Shown here: positions 15,240 to 23,926 of the stretch, one piece after another
Layout: every line of letters starts with the position of its first letter
Numbering within the stretch: the first letter of the stretch is position 1
DNA from: Bacteroidota bacterium
GTDB lineage: Bacteria; Bacteroidota; Bacteroidia; Flavobacteriales; Weeksellaceae
NCBI GenBank assembly: GCA_023458415.1
Contig: JAEWZO010000010.1
Location: 1-26,901, forward strand
Direction of reading: 5' to 3'
DNA length: 26,901 nucleotides
Program-made: the position numbers and the translations under genes
The notes under the pieces: generated by a model
Told to the model about the DNA's origin: nothing
The model's input: the letters and a program-made list of their open reading frames with translations, nothing else
Databases searched by the model: none

Positions 15240-15923
15240 ATGAGAAAAAATACAATTTTAGTCGCCACAATGGCCGTCGCTACTTTAGCAACCACTACTC
15301 AATCCTGTGTCGCACTTGCTACTTCTAGCATTGGACTTGCTGTATTGAAACAGATTCTGCTTGGCGGAATTAATAAAGGTTTAGGAATCTTTGCCGATAA
15401 AGACAGTTTTATGGCGAACCAGCTGATTGAAGCTGCGTTACCTCAACAACTTAAGGATATTAACTCTACTTTGACCAGTTTGGGACTAAGCAGCCTTGTT
15501 CAGAAAGAAAAAGAATATATCGCGCAAGCTGCAGCCTTTACCGTTGATGTTTCGAGACCGATTCTAACCAACGCTGTAAACAACTTAACTGCCGAAGATG
15601 CTGCCCGAATTGTTCAGGGAGGAAGCGGTGAAGCCACAAAAATATTGCGCGAAAAAACTTCGCACGAACTGATGCTTGCAATTGCACCAAAAGTTGATGC
15701 AAAGCTGAATGAATACGGAATCATCCGTTCACTGAATAATGCTTTGGCAGGCTCCAATTTACTTGGAAATATTCTTGGCGGACAGAACAGCAGTACTTCC
15801 GTAACCTCTGGAATCAGTAATTTCGCTTCACAGCAAATGGTCAACGGACTTTTCAATATTATTGAAAATCACGAAAGACAAAACAGCAATACAATTATGC
15901 AGTCGCTGAATAACGCTAAATAA
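15240..15923 (+). CDS. DUF4197-family putative lipoprotein
   Basis: A 227-aa exported protein. The N-terminus is a short hydrophobic signal ending in TTTQSC, so Cys23 may be a lipobox cysteine, although the box is loose. The body matches the DUF4197 family: VLKQILLGGINKG, then an all-helical stretch with FTVDVSRPILTNAVNNLTAEDAARIVQGG. The family function is unknown. The C-terminal third is Ser/Asn-rich. It is likely periplasmic or outer-membrane attached. A terminator follows within 25 nt, so it is probably a single-gene transcript. Confidence 0.82.
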   Translation: MRKNTILVATMAVATLATTTQSCVALATSSIGLAVLKQILLGGINKGLGIFADKDSFMANQLIEAALPQQLKDINSTLTSLGLSSLVQKEKEYIAQAAAFTVDVSRPILTNAVNNLTAEDAARIVQGGSGEATKILREKTSHELMLAIAPKVDAKLNEYGIIRSLNNALAGSNLLGNILGGQNSSTSVTSGISNFASQQMVNGLFNIIENHERQNSNTIMQSLNNAK

Positions 15924-15947
15924 ACCAAAAAAAATATTTTATCTTTG

Positions 15948-15977
15948 AGTTTCCGGGTTTTCCGGAAACTTTTTTTT
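15948..15977 (+). terminator. Terminator after the DUF4197 gene
   Basis: AGTTTCCGG (15948-15956) and CCGGAAACT (15962-15970) form a 9-bp stem with a GTTTT loop, followed by a T-run to 15977. Confidence 0.88.
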
Positions 15978-15996
15978 AATTCTAAGCAAAAATCAT

Positions 15997-16302
15997 ATGA
16001 ACATTTTAGATAACCAAAGCAGCAAAGATCCTGAAGAATTTTATGCCTCCTTAAAAGAAAAACTGGAGGAAACCCATAACTTTCCGGAAGACTATCTTTT
16101 TAAATTTATTGTCACAAGCAGCGAAGCGAAGCACACCGAAATTTTCAGAGTTTTCGACGGTGTAAAATATACCCTTACCTCGCGCGACAGTAAACAGGGA
16201 AAATATACCGCACTTAATATTAATGCTTTTGTTTTGGACGCGGACCACGTTATTCGCTTATATAAAGAAGTGGGAAAAATTGAAGGCGTAATGATGCTCT
16301 AA
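15997..16302 (+). CDS. DUF493 (YbeD-like) family protein
   Basis: A 101-aa cytoplasmic protein with the DUF493 pattern: FYASLKEKLEE near the start, then FPEDYLFKFIVTS, RDSKQGKYTALNINAFVLDADHVIRLYKEVGKIEGVMML. The fold is a small ferredoxin-like alpha/beta domain. The family's role is poorly defined; in some bacteria it neighbours lipoate genes, but lipB is 15 kb away here. No clear promoter was found between the upstream terminator and its ATG, apart from a TATCTTTG word directly before the terminator stem. Confidence 0.85.
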   Translation: MNILDNQSSKDPEEFYASLKEKLEETHNFPEDYLFKFIVTSSEAKHTEIFRVFDGVKYTLTSRDSKQGKYTALNINAFVLDADHVIRLYKEVGKIEGVMML

Positions 16303-16357
16303 CCACTTTATCGAAAACATCTATAAAAATTTGTATCTTCATCAACAAAATTAATCA

Positions 16358-17911
16358 ATGAAAAATTACCGAAAAATTTTACTGTTGGCAGCAGTGGCTA
16401 CTTTCACCTTAAGTACTGCACAGACAAAGGATCAAATGGTGAGCAGCATCATGACTGAAACCTACGAAAATTCACAACTTAAACAGTTGGCTTATGAACT
16501 TCTTGACGAAATTGGACCAAGACTTGTGGGCTCTCCAAAGATGCAGCAGTCGCATGATTGGGCGGTGAGGCGTTTCCAGAACTGGGGAATTGAAGCCAGA
16601 AATGAAAAATGGGGCGAGTGGAAATCTTGGGAAAGAGGGACTACAACTATTGAAATGACTCATCCTTATACCAAATCATTGGAAGGAATGCAGTTAGCTT
16701 TCAGTCCTGCAACGGGCAACAGAGGCGCAACTGCAGAACTTATTGCGATGCCTATTTTTAAATCTGAAGCTGAATTCAAAGCGTGGCTTCCAAAAGTTAA
16801 AGGAAAATTCGTGATGGTTTCTCAATATCAGGAAAGCGGCCGCCCGGAGTACAACTGGAAGGAATTTGCCACTGAAGAATCATTCGAAAAATATAAAAAA
16901 GAAACCGACGAGGCCAACAAAGCCTGGAACGAATCTCTCCTTGCAATTGGACTTACTTGGAGATCACTAAATAAACCCTTTGAAGACGCCGGAGCTGCGG
17001 GAATTATTCTAAGCAACTGGAGCAAGGGATTTGGCGTTAACAAGATTTTCAATGCCGGAACAAAAAAAATTCCTGTAGTGGATATTGCACTTGAAGATTA
17101 CGGTCAGTTACACAGAATGCTGCAGCACGGAACTACACCAAAATTAAAGATTGTGACCAATTCCAAAGATCACGGAATGGCGCCAACATTTAACACTGTT
17201 GCAGAAATCAAAGGAACTGAAAAACCTGATGAATACATTATTCTTTCCGCTCACCTCGACTCTTGGGATGGTGGAACAGGAGCAACAGATAACGGAACCG
17301 GAACCATCACCATGATGGAAGTCGCAAGAATCCTTAAAAAATTGTATCCTACCCCAAAAAGAACCATTGTTGTAGGTCTTTGGGGAAGCGAAGAACAGGG
17401 CTTAAACGGAAGCCGCGCGTATGTTTCAGCGCACCGCGATCAAATGCCAAAAATTCAGGCATTATTCAACCAGGATAACGGGACCGGTAGAATTCAGAAC
17501 GTAAGTGGACAGGGATTCCTAAATTCTTACGATTATCTCGGAAGATGGATGGCTGCAGCGCCAAGAGAACTGACAAAAGATATTAAAACAACTTTCCCTG
17601 GAACTCCGGGCGGTGGTGGCAGTGACCATGCTTCTTTCGTTGCAGCGGGCGTTCCGGCATTTATGTTGGGTTCATTAAATTGGGCATACGGCAATTACAC
17701 ATGGCACACCAACCGAGACACTTACGATAAAATTGTTTTTGACGATGTGAAAAACAACGTTGCTCTTATTGCTATTATGACGTACATGGCAAGTGAAGAC
17801 CCGGAGAGAGCAAGTGCAGAAAGGATTAAACTCCCAATGAATCCAAGAACTAACGAGCCGATGACATGGCCGGAAGTTCGGGAACCTAACCGTAAAGGTG
17901 GAGTTGAGTAA
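16358..17911 (+). CDS. Secreted M28-family metallopeptidase with PA-like insert
   Basis: A 517-aa exported zinc aminopeptidase or carboxypeptidase-like enzyme. The signal peptide is about residues 1-21 (KILLLAAVATFTLSTA). The di-zinc ligands are visible as SAHLDSWD (His299), TDNGTG (Asp311), SEEQG (Glu345/346), NQDNGTG (Asp373) and the late WHTNRDTYD histidine. A PA-like insert precedes the catalytic core (about 110-265; includes GAAGIILSNWS). No T9SS sorting domain is present, so it is probably periplasmic. It likely trims peptides taken up for nutrition. A terminator follows directly. Confidence 0.9.
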   Translation: MKNYRKILLLAAVATFTLSTAQTKDQMVSSIMTETYENSQLKQLAYELLDEIGPRLVGSPKMQQSHDWAVRRFQNWGIEARNEKWGEWKSWERGTTTIEMTHPYTKSLEGMQLAFSPATGNRGATAELIAMPIFKSEAEFKAWLPKVKGKFVMVSQYQESGRPEYNWKEFATEESFEKYKKETDEANKAWNESLLAIGLTWRSLNKPFEDAGAAGIILSNWSKGFGVNKIFNAGTKKIPVVDIALEDYGQLHRMLQHGTTPKLKIVTNSKDHGMAPTFNTVAEIKGTEKPDEYIILSAHLDSWDGGTGATDNGTGTITMMEVARILKKLYPTPKRTIVVGLWGSEEQGLNGSRAYVSAHRDQMPKIQALFNQDNGTGRIQNVSGQGFLNSYDYLGRWMAAAPRELTKDIKTTFPGTPGGGGSDHASFVAAGVPAFMLGSLNWAYGNYTWHTNRDTYDKIVFDDVKNNVALIAIMTYMASEDPERASAERIKLPMNPRTNEPMTWPEVREPNRKGGVE

Positions 17912-17917
17912 ATTGAG

Positions 17918-17946
17918 AAGACTGTCTTTTGGGCAGTCTTTTTTTT
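17918..17946 (+). terminator. Terminator after the M28 peptidase gene
   Basis: AAGACTG (17918-17924) and CAGTCTT (17934-17940) form a 7-bp stem with a 9-nt loop and continue into a T-run. Confidence 0.85.
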
Positions 17947-18003
17947 ATCCCATTATTAAAGTATAAACAACCGCATAACAGATTTTTCCTTGACACCTCG
18001 AAT

Positions 18004-18034
18004 TTGTTTGGCTTTCATTAAAAACCTAACTTTG
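18004..18034 (+). promoter_or_regulatory. pruA promoter
   Basis: TTG (18004-18006), 20-bp spacer and TAACTTTG (18027-18034) match the flavobacterial consensus, 35 nt before the ATG. Confidence 0.75.
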
Positions 18035-18069
18035 TAGTTAAGCATAACATTAAACAAAATCTAATCAAT

Positions 18070-19695
18070 ATGTCAAAAGCAATTTCGCAGGTTCCGTTTG
18101 CAGTAAACGAACCCGTAAGAAGCTATGAACCGGGATCTCCCGAAGTAAAATCACTGATCGCCACTTATAAGAAAATGTGGAAAGAAAAAGTGGAAATCCC
18201 AATGATCATCGGTGGAAAAGAAGTGAAAACGAAAGAAGAAGTTACCATCAATTCCCCGCAAGATCATAAACACAATCTTGGCTTTTACCATAAAGGTACC
18301 ATGAAGCATGTGGACGATGCGATAAAAGCTGCTTTGGCAGCAAAAGAGCAGTGGAATGCTTTAGGCTGGGAACAGAGAGCTTCAATATTTCTAAAAGCTG
18401 CTGATTTGGTTGCCGGACCTTACCGCGACAGACTGAATGCAGCAACCATGATTGGCCAGTCCAAAAATGTTCATCAGGCGGAGATTGACGCTGCGTGCGA
18501 ATTTATAGACTTTCTAAGATTCAATGTTGAATTCATGACGGAAATGTACAGCGAACAGCCAGTTTCCGACAACGGAATCTGGAATAGAAGCGAATACCGT
18601 CCGCTTGAAGGTTTCTGTTTTGCGGTAACACCTTTCAATTTTACGGCCATTTCAGGAAATTTACCATCGTGTATGGCGATGTTAGGAAATGTGGTAGTTT
18701 GGAAGCCATCTGACAAGCAAATCTACTCCGCTCATGTGATTATGGAAATTTTCAAAGAAGCCGGACTTCCCGATGGCGTTATCAATATGATTTTCACCGA
18801 CGGAAAAGCTACTGCTGAAAAAGTTCTTGCACATCCGGATTTTGCCGCGCTTCATTTCACAGGTTCAACATCGGTTTTCCAGGGAATGTGGAAAATGATT
18901 GGTGACAACATCCACAACTATAAAACTTACCCAAGAATTGTTGGCGAAACCGGAGGAAAAGATTTCGTAATGGTTCATCCTTCAGCAAATGTTGAAGCCG
19001 TGGCTACAGCTTTGGTAAGAGGAGCTTTCGAATATCAGGGACAAAAATGTTCAGCAGCGTCAAGAGCTTATGTTCCTAAATCTCTTTGGAAAGATGTGAA
19101 AAAAGTGATGGAAGCACAGTTGAAAACTGTAAAAATGGGTTCACCGGAAGATCCTTCCAACTTTGTAAATGCGGTAATCGACAAAAATTCCTTCGAGAAA
19201 TGTAAAGGTTATATCGACAGAGCAGCAAAATCTAAAGACGCGAAAGTAATTATCGGTGGAAAATGCGATGATAAAAAAGGATGGTTTGTAGAACCTACAG
19301 TGATTGAAACAACCAACCCGAAATACGAGTCGGTTTGTGAAGAAATCTTCGGTCCAATCCTTTCCGTTTATGTTTACGAAGACAAGAACTGGAAAGAAAC
19401 TTTGAAGCTTGTTGACGAAACTTCTCCATATTCACTTACAGGATCAATCTTCTCACAGGACAGATACGCTATTGACGAAGCCTATAAAGCTTTGGAAAAC
19501 GCAGCAGGAAATTTCTACATCAACGATAAGCCAACCGGCGCCGTTGTTGGACAACAACCATTTGGTGGAGCAAGAGCATCCGGAACCAATGACAAAGCAG
19601 GTTCTAAAATGAATCTTCTTCGTTGGGTTTCTGTTAGATCCATCAAAGAAACTTTTGTATCACCAAAAGATTATAAATATCCGTTTTTAGGTTAA
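18070..19695 (+). CDS. pruA: L-glutamate gamma-semialdehyde dehydrogenase (P5C dehydrogenase)
   Basis: A 541-aa aldehyde dehydrogenase that oxidises glutamate semialdehyde to glutamate with NAD+, the second step of proline breakdown. Key residues are the general base Glu293 in VGETGGKDF, the nucleophile Cys327 in YQGQKCSAASR, the NAD-site FTGSTSVF (263-270) and the conserved EEIFGPILSVYVY. The length and the opening FAVNEPVRSYEPGSPE match the monofunctional PruA of Bacteroidota and animals rather than bifunctional PutA. The proline dehydrogenase gene is not in the window. It has its own promoter and terminator. Confidence 0.95.
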   Translation: MSKAISQVPFAVNEPVRSYEPGSPEVKSLIATYKKMWKEKVEIPMIIGGKEVKTKEEVTINSPQDHKHNLGFYHKGTMKHVDDAIKAALAAKEQWNALGWEQRASIFLKAADLVAGPYRDRLNAATMIGQSKNVHQAEIDAACEFIDFLRFNVEFMTEMYSEQPVSDNGIWNRSEYRPLEGFCFAVTPFNFTAISGNLPSCMAMLGNVVVWKPSDKQIYSAHVIMEIFKEAGLPDGVINMIFTDGKATAEKVLAHPDFAALHFTGSTSVFQGMWKMIGDNIHNYKTYPRIVGETGGKDFVMVHPSANVEAVATALVRGAFEYQGQKCSAASRAYVPKSLWKDVKKVMEAQLKTVKMGSPEDPSNFVNAVIDKNSFEKCKGYIDRAAKSKDAKVIIGGKCDDKKGWFVEPTVIETTNPKYESVCEEIFGPILSVYVYEDKNWKETLKLVDETSPYSLTGSIFSQDRYAIDEAYKALENAAGNFYINDKPTGAVVGQQPFGGARASGTNDKAGSKMNLLRWVSVRSIKETFVSPKDYKYPFLG

Positions 19696-19716
19696 GAATT
19701 AACGGTTTATGTAAAT

Positions 19717-19746
19717 AAAAATCCGCAGAATAATCTGCGGATTTTT
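19717..19746. terminator. Bidirectional terminator between pruA and the L,D-transpeptidase-like gene
   Basis: AAAAATCCGCAGA (19717-19729) and TCTGCGGATTTTT (19734-19746) form a perfect 13-bp stem with a 4-nt loop and A/T runs on both sides, suitable for both convergent transcripts. Confidence 0.9.
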
Positions 19747-19764
19747 TTATTTTCTTGGTTTGAA

Positions 19765-20424
19765 CTAAGCATCACCATTATAAATCCAAAGCAAAACCGG
19801 TTTAGAGGTCTTCTGAAACTTTTGATCTAAATAGCTCATTGTTTCATCATCGGAAACCGGACAACCCTGGCTCCAACCTAAAGGCATATGCGAAGGATAA
19901 ATTTCCTCAGCGGAAACCGGAGTGTAGGAATGCAGCACGATGATTCTTTGGAAAGCTTTGCTGTTGGTCGGTTCCAGACCGTGAAGTTTGTAATGAACAT
20001 TAATTCCCCACTGACTATACGAACGGATTCCGACTCGGTATTTTCCTAAAGAAGAAAGTAAACTGCCTTCAACATTGCTGAACAACGGTTCTGTCTCGGT
20101 ACTGCTCTGCTCTCCTTTTCCAATTCCGTGTGCACAGAGAGCGCTTCTCTCCACTTTTTGGTTGTTAAAATCGTAGACAAACATTCGGTGTTTTCCTGAA
20201 TGAATACTCATATCTATCAAAATGGCGTAGTCCGTATTGAAGTTTTCTGCTTTGCAGAATTCGAGGGCTTCTTCAGCTTTGGCTTGAAGTAGTAATTCAA
20301 CTTCCTTGGAATTTTTTTCAAACAAATCAGGAAAACCAAGCGTAGATGCGGACGAAATAGCTTGCGACTGATCGGAACAACCTGAAAAAATCAGAAAAGA
20401 AAAAATAAAAAGAAATCTTTGCAT
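19765..20424 (-). CDS. L,D-transpeptidase-like (YkuD_2 type) putative lipoprotein
   Basis: A 219-aa lipoprotein. The signal sequence (RFLFIFSFLIFSGC) ends in a good lipobox with Cys16. The catalytic domain has IIVLHSYTP (His165) and WSQGCPVS (Cys188), which fit the His-(x)n-Ser-x-Gly-Cys arrangement of murein L,D-transpeptidases in the YkuD_2 group (compare RSWGCPA in relatives). Such enzymes form or exchange 3-3 peptidoglycan crosslinks, or attach proteins to the wall. The HGIGKGEQSS segment (99-108) is also typical of the family. Monocistronic, convergent with pruA. The exact enzymatic role is inferred. Confidence 0.85.
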   Translation of the reverse strand: MQRFLFIFSFLIFSGCSDQSQAISSASTLGFPDLFEKNSKEVELLLQAKAEEALEFCKAENFNTDYAILIDMSIHSGKHRMFVYDFNNQKVERSALCAHGIGKGEQSSTETEPLFSNVEGSLLSSLGKYRVGIRSYSQWGINVHYKLHGLEPTNSKAFQRIIVLHSYTPVSAEEIYPSHMPLGWSQGCPVSDDETMSYLDQKFQKTSKPVLLWIYNGDA

Positions 20425-20637
20425 CTCAAAGTGTTTTATTAATGTAACGTAGAAAAAGAGTTTTAATTACGCTACTGCAAACCTTTGAATTATGCTTTAC
20501 CATGTTATTTATGGGATAATTGAGTTTCAAAAACTTTCAAGTTCATTTTTTAACAAAACTTTATGTTTTGGGAAAACTTTGTGGCATAATTATTACAATA
20601 CACTACACATCAAATTAAAATTTCAAAAAATAAAATT

Positions 20638-20877
20638 ATGAAAAAGTCAAACGGATTATTAGCACTTTTAGGATTAGGAGCATACGCTTTCTGGAAATAT
20701 AAAAATTCAACTCCGGAACAGCAACAACAGGTAAAAGATAAACTGAACACCGCAAAAGATAACTTCAATAAGTGGGGATCAGATCTAAAAACTAAAGCAA
20801 ATGATGCAGTTTCACAAGTTCAGAATAAAGTGAACGAAACAACTGCAAAAGCTGAAGATACTTTGAACCAAAACTAA
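20638..20877 (+). CDS. YtxH-like small membrane-anchored protein
   Basis: A 79-aa protein: a short hydrophobic N-terminal segment (GLLALLGLGAYAFWKY, about 5-20) followed by a charged amphipathic helix rich in Lys, Gln, Asn and Ala (VKDKLNTAKDNFNKWGSDLKTKANDAVSQVQNK), the pattern of YtxH-domain and stress-response coiled-coil proteins. I see no catalytic motif. It is probably an envelope stress protein. Upstream is an AT-rich 213-nt gap without a clear TAnnTTTG promoter. Confidence 0.75.
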   Translation: MKKSNGLLALLGLGAYAFWKYKNSTPEQQQQVKDKLNTAKDNFNKWGSDLKTKANDAVSQVQNKVNETTAKAEDTLNQN

Positions 20878-20909
20878 GGTTCAGCAACAGAAATCATATA
20901 GTTGAGAAG

Positions 20910-20936
20910 CCGACACGCCTACAGCGTGTCGGTTTT
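20910..20936 (+). terminator. Terminator of the YtxH-like gene, inside the end of the convergent methyltransferase gene
   Basis: CCGACACGC (20910-20918) and GCGTGTCGG (20924-20932) form a perfect 9-bp stem followed by TTTTCTTTT. The CTA of the minus-strand stop codon (20919-20921) lies in its loop, so the right arm codes the last residues (TDTL) of the methyltransferase. Confidence 0.85.
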
Positions 20937-21722
20937 CTTTTGTGCAACCAATGAAAAAACGATTGGTATTTTGTCTCCAAACTGCGGAATGCGAAATTTT
21001 CCTTTTTCAAATTCTTCGTTGTGTTTAAAGCACGGATACGGTGACCAGTTGTATTCTCTGAAAGTTTCCAACTCTAAGTTTTCATTCAGCAGACTTTGAA
21101 GCACTTCTGATGTTGGATGATTCCACATCACATAATCCTGAACAATCGGTGCCAACTGATCTGCGTACGTTCCTTCATAAGTTTCCGCAATGGGTTTTTC
21201 GTTAAAATAATTGTATTTAACCATCGTAAAATCATCATCGTACATCCAGACAAAAGGATGAAACTCCACGAACACCAGTTTTCCGCCGGGTTTTAAGAAT
21301 CCCGAAATCAATTTCGCCCATTTTTCAAGATCGGGAAGCCAGCCAATAACACCGTAAGAACTGTAACCAATATCAAACTTTTTGTGCAAAACTTTATTCA
21401 GTTCATACACATCGGAAACGATAAATTCTACATTGGTATTACATTTTGTATTGAGTTCTTCAGCAGCTGCAATGGCTTTTCCCGAAAAATCTACTGCGGT
21501 AACTTCTGCACCCAATCGCGCCAAAGAAATAGAATCCTGCCCGAAATGACACTGAAGATGCAGTATCTCCTTCCCTTTTACATCTTCAAGAAGTTCCAGC
21601 TCTATGGAATTGAGGGAAGTTCTTCCTTTGATGAATTCGTCTACAAAATAAAAATCCGATTTTAAATGTGGATCTACTTTTGCATCCCACGATTTGCGGT
21701 TGATTTCGATATAATTTTCCAT
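20919..21722 (-). CDS. Class I SAM-dependent methyltransferase
   Basis: A 267-aa soluble methyltransferase. The SAM-binding loop is GKEILHLQCHFGQDSISLARLGAEVTAVDFSGKAI (near 50-84), with the motif II/III region FDIGYSSYGVIGWLPDLEKWAKLISGFLKPGGKLVFVEFHPF. Such proteins are often annotated only as methyltransferases; the substrate is not evident. It is the third gene of the minus-strand hisS-DUF1835-methyltransferase run, with a 22-nt gap to the DUF1835 gene. Its final codons double as half of the terminator of the convergent YtxH-like gene. Confidence 0.88.
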   Translation of the reverse strand: MENYIEINRKSWDAKVDPHLKSDFYFVDEFIKGRTSLNSIELELLEDVKGKEILHLQCHFGQDSISLARLGAEVTAVDFSGKAIAAAEELNTKCNTNVEFIVSDVYELNKVLHKKFDIGYSSYGVIGWLPDLEKWAKLISGFLKPGGKLVFVEFHPFVWMYDDDFTMVKYNYFNEKPIAETYEGTYADQLAPIVQDYVMWNHPTSEVLQSLLNENLELETFREYNWSPYPCFKHNEEFEKGKFRIPQFGDKIPIVFSLVAQKKTDTL

Positions 21723-21744
21723 TACAAGAATTTAAGAAGTGAAA

Positions 21745-22428
21745 TTACAAATTATCCCAAAGTGTTTTCACCTGCAAATCACCAAAACCGTAGATGGGAA
21801 ACTGCTTTTGAAACGCACGAAAAAACTCAGTGAAATTTTCAGTTTTAGTCTTCAGATTCTTGAGTTGAGATAGAAGTTCACCGTTAAATCTGTTGGCGTT
21901 GGCTTCAGCAAGTTCTTCTAAATTGCGCACTGTTTCCAAATCAGTAACTATGAAGTTATTGCTTAGTTGATAACTTTTCCAAAGCGTTGAAATTTTCTCT
22001 TTTTCAGCTGCTGATAATTTTACAGGTTGCTGAAAACATTTTTTCAAATCATCAGAATCGCTATTTCCAAATCCCGAAACTTCGTTAGTTGGAAAAATCC
22101 TGAACAGATCAAGAGTTCGATCGGCTAAATCATTAACCAAAAACCAATAATTGATTTGACAGAACAAATCGTCCTCGAACCAAAAATAAACTTCAAAACC
22201 ACCTTCAACTTCCTTGATTTTTAGGAATTCATCGATTACCATTTTCTGATAATCTCCGTCCGGAGACCAGTTTTCTCGAATAAATTTTTCTCTGGTTTCA
22301 AAGAAATTTTCCTGAAAAAGCGGACCGTCCACCAAAGCTTCGCGCCAAACAATTCGATCATCTGCAATTTCCGCTTGAAATTTTTCAGCAAGACAATCAC
22401 CGTTCAGGATGTGATCAACTTTTTTCAG
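21745..22428 (-). CDS. DUF1835-domain protein with a predicted CTG start
   Basis: A protein of unknown function in the DUF1835 family (about 227 aa). The conserved N-terminal motifs HILNGD and VWREAL lie upstream of any ATG, GTG or TTG start in this frame. An in-frame TGA lies six codons or fewer before the first HILNGD residues, leaving only ATT, ATC or CTG as starts. The CTG at 22426-22428 overlaps the hisS stop as CTGA, the same geometry as the common ATGA overlap, and gives a protein beginning (M)KKVDHILNGD. A shorter TTG start at 22335 would lose the N-terminal motifs. Translation is probably coupled to hisS. Confidence 0.75.
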   Translation of the reverse strand: MKKVDHILNGDCLAEKFQAEIADDRIVWREALVDGPLFQENFFETREKFIRENWSPDGDYQKMVIDEFLKIKEVEGGFEVYFWFEDDLFCQINYWFLVNDLADRTLDLFRIFPTNEVSGFGNSDSDDLKKCFQQPVKLSAAEKEKISTLWKSYQLSNNFIVTDLETVRNLEELAEANANRFNGELLSQLKNLKTKTENFTEFFRAFQKQFPIYGFGDLQVKTLWDNL

Positions 22429-23774
22429 GATAAGAATTCTTCAAGAGAAACTGTTTTCTGCTCGCCGCTTGCCAAATCTTTCACCGTGATTTTCCCTTCG
22501 TTGATTTCCTGTTCGCCAAAGAAAACCAGATTAGGAATGGATTTCTTCTCAGCGTAAGTAAACTGCTTTTTCAGTTTTGCAGATTCCGGATACAGTTCTG
22601 CAGAAATATTGTTTCCGCGTAGTTTTGCAATTACTTTCATGGCTTCCAATGCTTCGTTTTCACCGTAATTGGCAAAGAGAAACTGCACTTTATCATCGTT
22701 GCTTTCGGGAAAAACATTCAGTTCTTCCATCACGAGATAAATTCGGTCGAGTCCGAAAGAAATCCCGATTCCCGGAATATTCTTAACGCCGAAAACTTCG
22801 GTAAGGTTATCATATCTTCCGCCGCCGCCAATAGATCCCATTTCAACACCGTTGGCTTTTACCTCGAAAATCGCTCCCGTGTAATAATCCAGTCCGCGCG
22901 CCAAAGTAATATCGAATTTCAGATTTTCAGGAGAAATACCCAAATCTTTGCATTTCGTTACCACAAATTCCAGCTCTTCCACACCTTTCAGGCCAATTTC
23001 GTTGCCTGCAAACTTCTCTTTCAACTGCAGAAGATTTTCCAGGGCGTCGTCGCTTTGTGTGAATAGAAAGTCGAGTTTATCAATGGATTCCTGCGGAATA
23101 TTCTTTTCAAGAAGTTCTTTTTCAACTCCCTCTTTTCCGATTTTATCGAGCTTATCAAGTGCAACAGTAAAATCAATCAGCTGACCAGAAATTCCGGCAT
23201 AATCAGCCAGTCCGGAAAGTATTTTTCTGTTGTTAAGATGCAGCGTAACGGGAACTTTCAGGTCGGAAAAAGATTTTAGATACAATTGAACCAGTTCCAC
23301 TTCCTGCCACAAACTTTCGCTTCCTACAACATCTGCATCGCACTGATAAAATTCACGGAAACGACCTTTTTGAGGGCGGTCTGCACGCCAAACAGGCTGA
23401 ATCTGGTAACGCTTAAACGGAAAAGTTAGTTGACCGTGATTCATGGCTACAAAGCGCGCAAATGGAACCGTTAAATCATAACGCAGCGCTTTCTCGGAAA
23501 TCTGAGAAATCAGTTTCTGCGAATTCTTGTTTTCCCAGTCTTCAGTATTGGTTTTTGCCGCATAATCGCCGGAATTCAGTATTTTGAAAATGAGTCTGTC
23601 GCCTTCTTCACCATACTTTCCGGTAAGTGTGGAAAGATTTTCGAAACTTGGAGTTTCCAGCGGCTGGAAACCAAAAAGTTCGAAGTTTTTCTGTAAAGTA
23701 TTGATGATGAATCTGCGTTTCACCACTTCGTTGGCGGTAAAATCGCGTGTTCCTTTGGCTAATCCTGGCTTCAT
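22425..23774 (-). CDS. hisS: Histidine--tRNA ligase
   Basis: A 449-aa class II aminoacyl-tRNA synthetase that charges tRNA-His. Visible motifs are KGTRDF near the start, RYDLTVPFARFVA (histidine and ATP site), RPQKGRFREFYQCDADVVGS (motif 2), LARGLDYYTGAIFEV (histidine-binding HisA loop), GGGGRYDNL and GISFGLDRI (motif 3), followed by the C-terminal anticodon-binding domain (VQFLFANYGENEALEAMKVIAKLR). The start at MKPGLAKGTRDF is standard for the group. The gene is followed directly by the DUF1835 gene through a CTGA overlap. Confidence 0.97.
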   Translation of the reverse strand: MKPGLAKGTRDFTANEVVKRRFIINTLQKNFELFGFQPLETPSFENLSTLTGKYGEEGDRLIFKILNSGDYAAKTNTEDWENKNSQKLISQISEKALRYDLTVPFARFVAMNHGQLTFPFKRYQIQPVWRADRPQKGRFREFYQCDADVVGSESLWQEVELVQLYLKSFSDLKVPVTLHLNNRKILSGLADYAGISGQLIDFTVALDKLDKIGKEGVEKELLEKNIPQESIDKLDFLFTQSDDALENLLQLKEKFAGNEIGLKGVEELEFVVTKCKDLGISPENLKFDITLARGLDYYTGAIFEVKANGVEMGSIGGGGRYDNLTEVFGVKNIPGIGISFGLDRIYLVMEELNVFPESNDDKVQFLFANYGENEALEAMKVIAKLRGNNISAELYPESAKLKKQFTYAEKKSIPNLVFFGEQEINEGKITVKDLASGEQKTVSLEEFLS

Positions 23775-23926
23775 TGCAAAATTTTAGTATTAAAATAAAC
23801 AACCGGAAAATTCACAAAAAACCTCCGGCTGAATACTGCAAAAATACCAATAAAATTTAACATTCACGAGCTGGAAATCTGCAGAAACACCTGAATAAAT
23901 CCTAACAAAATTCCTATGGAATTTTG

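Noticed and set aside
20554..20570. Small hairpin CAAAAC/GTTTTG upstream of the YtxH-like gene
   Set aside because: Six AT-rich base pairs are expected by chance in this sequence.
23790..23840. Possible terminator between hisS and the HRDC gene region (CCGGA ... TCCGG)
   Set aside because: The stem is only 5 bp with a long loop, and the T-run lies inside the loop.
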